A DNA stretch of 20,048 nucleotides from RGIG8748 sp045544515. Lineage in GTDB: Bacteria; Bacillota; Clostridia; UMGS1810. Each line of letters opens with the position of its first letter. The first letter of the stretch is position 1. The notes under the pieces were generated by a model. The model did not search any database. It saw only the letters and a list, made by a program, of their open reading frames with translations, and was not told where the DNA came from. The position numbers were made by a program, and so were the translations under genes. This document shows, in pieces, positions 14,354 through 20,048 of this stretch. Location: NCBI GenBank assembly GCA_045544515.1, contig JAZPZD010000007.1:1-20048 (forward strand), written 5' to 3'.

Positions 14354-15366
14354 TGAGAATGAAATTTGAAAGCAGTACACTTTTTGTAAATACAGGGAGA
14401 AAGGCACTCCCCGCAATGCAGAAGAAAAAGAAAACAAGCAAAAACAATGTGGTTCTTGCCTTTTGTATAGTAATAATTGCAGTGCTATGCGTGTTTGTGG
14501 GTATGATATGGCGTGCGTGGTTCAGCTACAGCGAAGACGGTGCCAAGGAAACCTCATCCAAGGTCCAGACAGTAGAAAAGAGCGAGCCCATCCAAAAACC
14601 GCAGGAAGAAGCCCCACCCAAAAAGGAAGAAGAAAAACCCAAAAAGAAAATATCATATACCTCCAAGGGCAAGGAAACCAAGATTTCCAAAGCGGCAAAG
14701 AAAGCCTTTGCCAATGTGGAGGATACATATTCCTTTGGTATTTTGAATTTGACAGACGGCTATGAGTATATTCAAAATACAGACAAAATCTACAATTCTG
14801 CTGCTCTTGGTGCATTTCTTATGGAATATGCCAGCGAGGGTATTTATATGGGTACATTTGACTATACAACAAATGTTTTTGGTTACTCGGGAAACCACCT
14901 TATGAACCGTGCCTTTGCCGAGGGAAGCATAGAGTCTGCAAATCTTCTTATAGAATACTTTGGTGCAGATAACTTAAATGCGTATTTTGCATCCAAAGGC
15001 TACAAGGACACCTTCTTTGGCGGTACAATAGGAAATACCGCAGAGTCCTATACATCAACGGCAGATGTAATTAAACTTATCAAAAAGATGTATGACAATG
15101 CAAATTTCTTCCCCTATAGCGACATGTACCAGAAGATGCTCTCAAACAGCACAGATGACAAAATTGCCAAGTTAATTCCGCAGGGGACTAATATTGCAAA
15201 TATCTCTTTTGCAACGGAGGAAGAGGTGTTTGATGCTGCAGTTGTATACACTCCCGAGGGAGCATTTGTATTTACTGCTATGGCAAATGAATTCTATGAC
15301 AGTCCGGAAAAATCGTATGCTGCAATATCCGCCGCTGCAAAGGGGATATACGGCTTAATTAAATAA
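14353..15366 (+). CDS. Membrane-anchored beta-lactamase-fold protein lacking catalytic residues
   Basis: This 337-residue protein has a short cytoplasmic N-terminus, one membrane helix (about 33-53), a Lys/Glu/Pro-rich spacer (about 66-105) and an extracytoplasmic domain (about 110-337). The domain follows the class A beta-lactamase/serine hydrolase order, but key residues are lost. The SxxK box reads YNSAALGAF (147-155) with no lysine. The SDN box reads SGN (179-181). The KTG strand reads ANISFATEE (282-290). A helix TSTADVIKLIKKMY (235-248) matches the family. It is therefore probably a wall-binding or scaffolding pseudoenzyme rather than an antibiotic hydrolase. The ATG overlaps the gpsA stop, after AAGGAG. 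A second ATG at 14359 is possible. Confidence 0.72.
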   Translation: MRMKFESSTLFVNTGRKALPAMQKKKKTSKNNVVLAFCIVIIAVLCVFVGMIWRAWFSYSEDGAKETSSKVQTVEKSEPIQKPQEEAPPKKEEEKPKKKISYTSKGKETKISKAAKKAFANVEDTYSFGILNLTDGYEYIQNTDKIYNSAALGAFLMEYASEGIYMGTFDYTTNVFGYSGNHLMNRAFAEGSIESANLLIEYFGADNLNAYFASKGYKDTFFGGTIGNTAESYTSTADVIKLIKKMYDNANFFPYSDMYQKMLSNSTDDKIAKLIPQGTNIANISFATEEEVFDAAVVYTPEGAFVFTAMANEFYDSPEKSYAAISAAAKGIYGLIK

Positions 15367-15367
15367 T

Positions 15368-15958
15368 ATGAACGAGCGCGAACTTATTACATTTGATACC
15401 AAAGATATAAAAATAAATGAAATAGAGCTTGCAAACAGATTAAATACACCTGCAGGGTTTGAAAACGAAACCCTGCAGCGTTGCATTTGTGAGGTTACAA
15501 AAAGTGCACACCCTATGTTTTGTTTTAGAAAAGCCGAAATCAAGGTTGCAGATGGCATAATAGACTTTGGCTTTTGCAAAGTGATGTCTAAAGACCTTGC
15601 CAAAAATCTTTCGGGATGTTGTGAGGCAGTTGTAATGGCGGCAACACTTGGGATAGATATCGACAGACTCATCGCAAGGGGGTCCGTTATATCAAAGGCA
15701 GAGGGATTTTTTCTGGATGCGGTTGCGTCATCTTTTGCAGAGGCAGTTATAGATTATGCAAACGACAGGTTAAAACAAGAATTCCCTTTGAGACCGAGGT
15801 TCAGTGCAGGCTACGGCGACTGGGAGCTGTCCTGCCAGAAGGATATACTGGATTTTTTGTGTGCAGACAAGCTAATGGGTATAAAGATAGGCGACAATCT
15901 TATTATGACACCCAGAAAGTCAATAACAGCAGTTTGCGGTATAGGAGATAAGATATGA
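15368..15958 (+). CDS. Stand-alone methionine synthase activation (reactivation) domain
   Basis: This 196-residue protein corresponds to the C-terminal SAM-binding activation domain of cobalamin-dependent methionine synthase, which reductively remethylates oxidised B12. The conserved RFSAGYGDWELSCQ segment (about 143-156) and the closing MTPRKSITAVCGIG strand are diagnostic. It lies directly before a MetH that lacks this domain and overlaps it as ATGA (15955-15958), so the two are coupled subunits of a split enzyme. Thermotoga has a similar separate reactivation protein. I see no good ribosome binding site before the ATG, which is one base after the previous stop, so translation probably depends on re-initiation. 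Confidence 0.9.
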   Translation: MNERELITFDTKDIKINEIELANRLNTPAGFENETLQRCICEVTKSAHPMFCFRKAEIKVADGIIDFGFCKVMSKDLAKNLSGCCEAVVMAATLGIDIDRLIARGSVISKAEGFFLDAVASSFAEAVIDYANDRLKQEFPLRPRFSAGYGDWELSCQKDILDFLCADKLMGIKIGDNLIMTPRKSITAVCGIGDKI

Positions 15959-18306
15959 AAACTATAAACGATTTGATTTTGGAAAAGAGAATATTTTTTG
16001 ACGGCGGAACAGGTACATATCTTCAGCAAAACGGACTAAAAACGGGCGAAAATCCGGAGATGTGGAGCATAGAAAAGAGCGAAATCATAGAAGGTCTTCA
16101 CAGGGCGTATTTTGAGGCGGGTGCCAATATAGTAAAGACCAATACCTTTGGTGTAAACAAAGACAAATTTGCAAATTACAAAGAGATAATCCGTGCATCA
16201 ATTAAATGTGCCAATAGGGCAAAAGACGGCAAAGAGGATAGGTTTGTTGCCTTTGATATGGGGCCTACAGGCAGAATGTTAAAGCCTTTTGGCGATATGG
16301 ATTTTGAAGAGTGCGTGAGCCTTTTTGCAGAAAATGTAAAGGTTGCATCAGAGTGCAATATAGACCTTATTCTTATAGAAACTATGAATGATGCCTTGGA
16401 GACCAAAGCGGCGGTTATTGCGGCAAAGGAAAACTGCAATCTTCCGATATTTGTAACCAATGCCTACGACCGCAGCGGCAAACTTATGACAGGAGCAACT
16501 CCAAAGGCTATGATTGCTATGCTCGAGGGTCTTGGCGTGTCTGCCATAGGTATGAACTGCTCATTCGGACCCGATATGATGATAGATTTGATAGATGAAT
16601 TTTTGCAGTATTCGTCACTTCCTGTCATAGTTAATCCCAATGCGGGGCTCCCCGAGGTAAAAGACGGCAAAACAGTGTACAACCTCAATGCTGACGATTT
16701 TGCAAAGAGTATGGACCTTCTTGCAAGAAAGGGGGCACATATCCTTGGAGGTTGCTGCGGTACTACACCCGAGTATATAAAAACGGCGATAGAAAAGGTT
16801 AAAGATATAGATTACACCACCCCTGTCAAAAAGGAATTTACACTCGTGTCATCATATACGCACGCCGTTGAAATAGGCAAAAAGCCCATTCTTATCGGAG
16901 AGAGAATAAATCCCACAGGCAAGAAAAAACTCAAGGAAGCCATTTTGTCGGGCGATATGGAATACATACTGTCCGAGGGCTTGCGTCAGGCAGAAAAAGG
17001 TGTGGATGTTCTTGATGTCAATGTGGGCGTTCCCGGAATAGACGAAAAAGCCGTTATGGAAAAGACCATAGTTTCGCTCCAGGCGGTAACCGACAAACCC
17101 TTGCAGATAGATTCTTCGGACAAGGCGGCGTTGGAGGGTGCAATAAGAATTTATGCAGGTAAGCCTATGATAAATTCCGTAAACGGCAAAAGGGAAAGTA
17201 TGGATACAGTTTTGCCCCTTGCCAAGAAGTACGGCGGAGTAGTAATTGCCCTTACCCTTGACGAAAACGGAATTCCCGATACTGCAGAGGGCAGGCTGGA
17301 GATTGCATACCGCATAATAAATGAGGCAAAAAAATACGGCATAGACAAAAAGGATATCGTAGTAGACCCTCTTGCACTTACCGTATCGTCAAATGCGGAC
17401 AGTGCACTAATCACACTAAAAACCATTGAATTACTTAATAGAGATGATATAAAAACAAGTCTTGGAGTTTCCAATATTTCCTTTGGCTTGCCAAACAGAG
17501 ATATTATAAATTCTGCATTTTTTACACAGGCACTGGCAAAAGGTCTAAACTGTGCCATAATGAACCCTTTTTCTGGAAATATGCTTAATTCCTACTATGC
17601 ACATGGCGTGCTTTTTGGTATCGACACATCGTGCAGAGAGTATATTGCCTATGCTTCCGATGTAAAGGTGAGCGATGTCATAGAAAAAGCAAATATATCC
17701 TTAAGAGATGCGATAACAAAAGGACTCAAGGATGCGGCGGAAAAAGCCTGCCGTGAGGAAATATCAAAAACAAAGCCGATGGATATCATTAATGCTATGA
17801 TAATCCCCGCATTAAATGAAATAGGCGAGGATTTTGAAAAGGGCAAGGCGTATCTTCCGCAGCTGCTTATGAGTGCGGAGGCGGCATCGGCAGCATTTGA
17901 AATTGTAAAGGAAAACATCGAAAAAACCGATATCTCCGATGACAAAAAGATAATAATCGCCACAGTAAAGGGAGATATCCACGATATCGGCAAAAATATA
18001 GTAAGGGTAGTTATGGAGAGCTACGGTTTTACCGTGATAGATTTGGGAAAAGATGTAGATGCCCAAACCATATTGAAATCTGTCCTGAAAACAGGGGCAA
18101 AGATAGTAGGCTTAAGTGCTCTTATGACTACAACCGTTCCTGCAATGGAGGAAACTATAGCTTTGCTTGCCCAAGAAACACCCGATGTACTGGTAATGGT
18201 AGGAGGGGCTGTCCTTACAGAAGAATATGCCAAAAGGATAGGCGCCCATTACTATGGCAAGGATGCAATGGACGCAGTTAAAATAGTAAACGAAATATAT
18301 AAATAA
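15955..18306 (+). CDS. metH: Cobalamin-dependent methionine synthase MetH, short form without activation domain
   Basis: MetH transfers the methyl group of methyltetrahydrofolate through B12 to homocysteine. At 783 residues it is about 400 shorter than the E. coli enzyme and keeps three of four modules. The homocysteine/zinc module is at 1-285, with Cys202 (MNCSFGP) and Cys267-Cys268 (GGCCGTT). The folate module is at about 310-565, with GERINPTG (315-322). The B12 cap and Rossmann modules are at about 575-783, with DIHDIGKN giving Asp674, His676 and Gly679, then SALMTT and GGAV. The missing module is supplied by the overlapping upstream gene. The ribosome binding site AGGAG lies inside that gene. 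A terminator follows the stop. Confidence 0.95.
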   Translation: MKTINDLILEKRIFFDGGTGTYLQQNGLKTGENPEMWSIEKSEIIEGLHRAYFEAGANIVKTNTFGVNKDKFANYKEIIRASIKCANRAKDGKEDRFVAFDMGPTGRMLKPFGDMDFEECVSLFAENVKVASECNIDLILIETMNDALETKAAVIAAKENCNLPIFVTNAYDRSGKLMTGATPKAMIAMLEGLGVSAIGMNCSFGPDMMIDLIDEFLQYSSLPVIVNPNAGLPEVKDGKTVYNLNADDFAKSMDLLARKGAHILGGCCGTTPEYIKTAIEKVKDIDYTTPVKKEFTLVSSYTHAVEIGKKPILIGERINPTGKKKLKEAILSGDMEYILSEGLRQAEKGVDVLDVNVGVPGIDEKAVMEKTIVSLQAVTDKPLQIDSSDKAALEGAIRIYAGKPMINSVNGKRESMDTVLPLAKKYGGVVIALTLDENGIPDTAEGRLEIAYRIINEAKKYGIDKKDIVVDPLALTVSSNADSALITLKTIELLNRDDIKTSLGVSNISFGLPNRDIINSAFFTQALAKGLNCAIMNPFSGNMLNSYYAHGVLFGIDTSCREYIAYASDVKVSDVIEKANISLRDAITKGLKDAAEKACREEISKTKPMDIINAMIIPALNEIGEDFEKGKAYLPQLLMSAEAASAAFEIVKENIEKTDISDDKKIIIATVKGDIHDIGKNIVRVVMESYGFTVIDLGKDVDAQTILKSVLKTGAKIVGLSALMTTTVPAMEETIALLAQETPDVLVMVGGAVLTEEYAKRIGAHYYGKDAMDAVKIVNEIYK

Positions 18307-18336
18307 AAAATGGGCTCAAAAGGTGAGCCCATTTTT
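18306..18336. terminator. Bidirectional terminator between metH and trpB
   Basis: A 13-pair stem (18306-18318 with 18324-18336) has the loop AAAGG and A- and T-runs forming its outer arms, so it can stop transcription from both convergent genes. Confidence 0.9.
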
Positions 18337-18337
18337 G

Positions 18338-19555
18338 TTATCTTATTCCGTATTTTTCAATTATATAATCCATATCCTTGTCGCCTCTTCCCGAGAGGTT
18401 GATAAGAACAGAACCCTTATTTAGCCTTTGTGCAAGCTTAATTCCGTATGCCACAGCGTGAGCACTCTCTATTGCGGGGATAATTCCCTCAAGTCTTGAA
18501 AGTGTAAAGAAAGCGTCTATTGTTTCGTCGTCTGTAACCACATCGTACTTAACTCTGCCCAAATCGTGCAAAAATGCGTGCTCGGGACCCGATGACGGAT
18601 AGTCAAGACCGCTTGCAACCGAGTATACGGGAGCAGGCTCGCCGTTTTCGTCTTTGAGCATTATGCTGTTAAATCCGTGCATAATACCCTCTGTGCCGAA
18701 TTTGAGGCTTGCCGCGTGGTCGCCAAGAGTTGTGCCGCGTCCCAAAGGCTCAATTCCGTATATATCCACAGGGTCATTCAAAAATCCCGAGAAAAGTCCC
18801 ATAGCGTTTGAACCGCCGCCAACGCAAGCAACTATTGCATCGGGGAGCTCGCCTGTCATAGAAATAAACTGTTCTCTTGCCTCAATACCTATAACACTCT
18901 GGAAATCCCTCACCATCATAGGGAACGGATGCGGTCCAAGAACCGAACCAATGCAGTATATGGCGTCTTTGTATTCTTTGCAGTATGCCGCAAATGCCGC
19001 ATCAACTGCCTCTTTGAGAGTTTGAAGTCCTTCGGTTACCTCAATGACATTGGCACCTAATATCTTCATTCTTGCTACATTCGGAGCCTGCTTTTTGATG
19101 TCAACAGAACCCATATATATATCACACTCAAGGCCGAAATATGCCGCAGCAGTAGCCAGTGCCACACCGTGCTGACCCGCACCGGTTTCGGCGATTACCT
19201 TTTTCTTGCCCATATATTTTGCAAGAAGAGCCTCGCCCATACAGTGATTGAGCTTGTGTGCACCTGAGTGGTTAAGATCTTCACGCTTAACATATAGCTG
19301 TACATTACCCAATTTTTCCGAAAGCCTTTCGAGGTGGGAAATGGGAGTGGGTCTTCCCTGAAATTCTTTTCTTATTCTTCTTAATTCGCTTATAAACTTA
19401 ATCGACTTACAAATTGTAAAGTATGCCTCAGTTATTTCGTTCATAGCGGTCTGGAGCTCTTTGGAAACATAAGAACCGCCGTATTTGCCGAAGTATCCGT
19501 TTTCGTCAGGGTAATTTTTAAAGTAAGTATCAAAATTTATTCCGTTGAATTCCAT
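18338..19555 (-). CDS. trpB: Tryptophan synthase beta chain, lone copy
   Basis: TrpB condenses indole with serine, using PLP, to make tryptophan. At 405 residues it is full length. The PLP lysine is Lys101 in HSGAHKLNHC, where most relatives read HTGAHKINN. The catalytic glutamate is Glu123 in IAETGAGQHG, the phosphate-binding loop is GGGSNAMG, and the C-terminal EGIIPAIESAHA block is present. Its best-known partner gene, trpA, is not beside it: the terminator and metH follow directly. A single gene under a Trp T-box suggests use of salvaged indole, or a split pathway with trpA elsewhere. The ATG at 19555 follows GGAGG. Confidence 0.95.
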   Translation of the reverse strand: MEFNGINFDTYFKNYPDENGYFGKYGGSYVSKELQTAMNEITEAYFTICKSIKFISELRRIRKEFQGRPTPISHLERLSEKLGNVQLYVKREDLNHSGAHKLNHCMGEALLAKYMGKKKVIAETGAGQHGVALATAAAYFGLECDIYMGSVDIKKQAPNVARMKILGANVIEVTEGLQTLKEAVDAAFAAYCKEYKDAIYCIGSVLGPHPFPMMVRDFQSVIGIEAREQFISMTGELPDAIVACVGGGSNAMGLFSGFLNDPVDIYGIEPLGRGTTLGDHAASLKFGTEGIMHGFNSIMLKDENGEPAPVYSVASGLDYPSSGPEHAFLHDLGRVKYDVVTDDETIDAFFTLSRLEGIIPAIESAHAVAYGIKLAQRLNKGSVLINLSGRGDKDMDYIIEKYGIR

Positions 19556-19581
19556 AATATAATCCTCCGTTTATATATAAT

Positions 19582-19615
19582 AAAAAAATCCTTGACAGAA
19601 CTATACTGTCAAGGA
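19582..19615 (-). terminator. T-box terminator of the trpB leader
   Basis: On the minus strand TCCTTGACAG and CTGTCAAGGA (arms 19606-19615 and 19589-19598) form a strong hairpin followed by seven T residues (19588-19582). The arm that starts the terminator is the same one that closes the antiterminator, as required for a T-box switch. Confidence 0.85.
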
Positions 19616-19840
19616 CGAACATACAAAATATATCCGCGGTGCCACCTTGAATTCACGGCAATCCGTGCACTTTGGCGGAGTACCAACATACCCCTGACCT
19701 GTAACGCCGGTCTTGCGTCGGTGCATTTGACACCGCCCTCCGCAGTCCATATTACACGGGAGGTCTATGCGGAACTCACACCGTAATCCGCTCGCTCATA
19801 AAGACCAAATCCGTCTTTTTTCTGCATCAATAGTTTAAGC
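19589..19840 (-). promoter_or_regulatory. Tryptophan-specific T-box riboswitch
   Basis: T-box leaders read the charging state of a tRNA and let transcription continue when that tRNA is uncharged. The T-box sequence AAGGTGGCACCGCGG is at 19648-19634. TCAAGG before it can pair with CCTTGA at the terminator to form the antiterminator. Stem I is folded by GCAG/CTGC at the base, ACGG/CCGT, GGTCT/AGACC and GCGGA/TCCGC at the tip, with a GGTGTGAG loop. On its 3' side the specifier loop reads AATATGGAC, giving the codon TGG (19749-19747) followed by A. That codon is tryptophan, which agrees with trpB downstream. Confidence 0.9.
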
Positions 19841-19895
19841 AGTTGCGTTAGTATCCGAACCCGCCTAAACCAAGTAAAATAGCCGTTTTTCTTTG

Positions 19896-20039
19896 TTGTC
19901 GGTCTCAAAATACGCCGGTATTACTTCGACCTTCCGCCTTGAAAAACCGACAATTTTATTTTGTTTTAGGTTCTATGAATTTTCGGTGCAGTGTTTTTGT
20001 GTCAATGCGAGGCAAAAACACAGCTAATGCTGACGCATT
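19896..20039. repeat. Block of nested inverted repeats, nature unknown
   Basis: No gene is seen here. TTGTCGGT (19896-19903) pairs with ACCGACAA (19946-19953), with AATAC/GTATT nested inside. CAGTGTTTTT (19989-19998) pairs with AAAAACACAG (20014-20023, one mismatch). CAGC-TAAT-GCTG is at 20021-20032, and AATGCG (20004-20009) pairs with CGCATT (20034-20039). The stretch lies upstream of the T-box and reaches the window edge, so it may be part of a longer element. Confidence 0.5.
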
Positions 20040-20048
20040 TGCGAGTAT

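Noticed and set aside
19592..19786. A 64-codon open frame on the plus strand
   Set aside because: It is the antisense of the T-box leader.
19977..20005. trpB promoter at the minus-strand TTGACA (20005-20000)
   Set aside because: No acceptable -10 hexamer lies 16-18 bases downstream, and the site is inside the inverted-repeat block.
1..20048. CRISPR array, tRNA or rRNA genes
   Set aside because: No regularly spaced short repeats, cloverleaf with the expected T-loop bases, or rRNA sequence was recognised on either strand.

Overview
The window looks like the chromosome of an anaerobic, low-to-moderate GC Firmicute of the class Clostridia. The grounds are the [FeFe]-hydrogenase maturases with their TM1266-type regulator, a Trp T-box leader, an ECF-transporter S component, a split B12-dependent methionine synthase, strong AGGAGG ribosome binding sites and clostridial-type phage genes. 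The species cannot be named from the sequence.

Layout. (1) 1-1326: the 3' end of thiC and an ECF vitamin-transporter S component, closed by a bidirectional terminator. (2) 1330-2514, minus strand: an ECF sigma factor and a membrane-anchored anti-sigma-like protein, overlapping by four bases. (3) 2588-6835: an A+T-rich accessory island. Its centre is an 819-residue protein that joins a degenerate cytosine-C5 methyltransferase-like half, an ABC/OLD-type ATPase and a TOPRIM-like C-terminus. It lies between two imperfect direct copies of the 3' end of a DUF6076-like gene. Beyond the second copy, that gene and a BRO/DinD-type antirepressor gene meet head to head, both lacking their 5' ends. (4) 6836-10326: a small phage-derived cassette with a portal protein, two small proteins, a CHAP endolysin, an XhlA-like protein and a holin-like protein. 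Terminase, capsid and tail genes are absent. (5) 10371-13258, minus strand: a TM1266-like regulator, hydE and hydG, behind a strong promoter and a leader that can fold into a terminator or a competing antiterminator. (6) 13277-18336, plus strand: gpsA, a membrane-anchored beta-lactamase-fold protein without catalytic residues, a stand-alone MetH activation domain and metH, tightly packed as one operon. (7) 18338-20048, minus strand: a lone trpB behind a Trp-specific T-box, preceded by a stretch dense in inverted repeats.

How the parts fit. The housekeeping genes cover thiamin precursor synthesis, hydrogenase H-cluster assembly, glycerolipid precursor supply, methionine synthesis and tryptophan or indole use. 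The accessory island and phage remnant sit between two housekeeping blocks and carry several broken genes, as expected of a turnover hotspot. The most notable candidate for an undescribed system is the 819-residue fusion, which I infer to be a single-gene defence effector. The hydrogenase-maturation leader is the most notable regulatory candidate.
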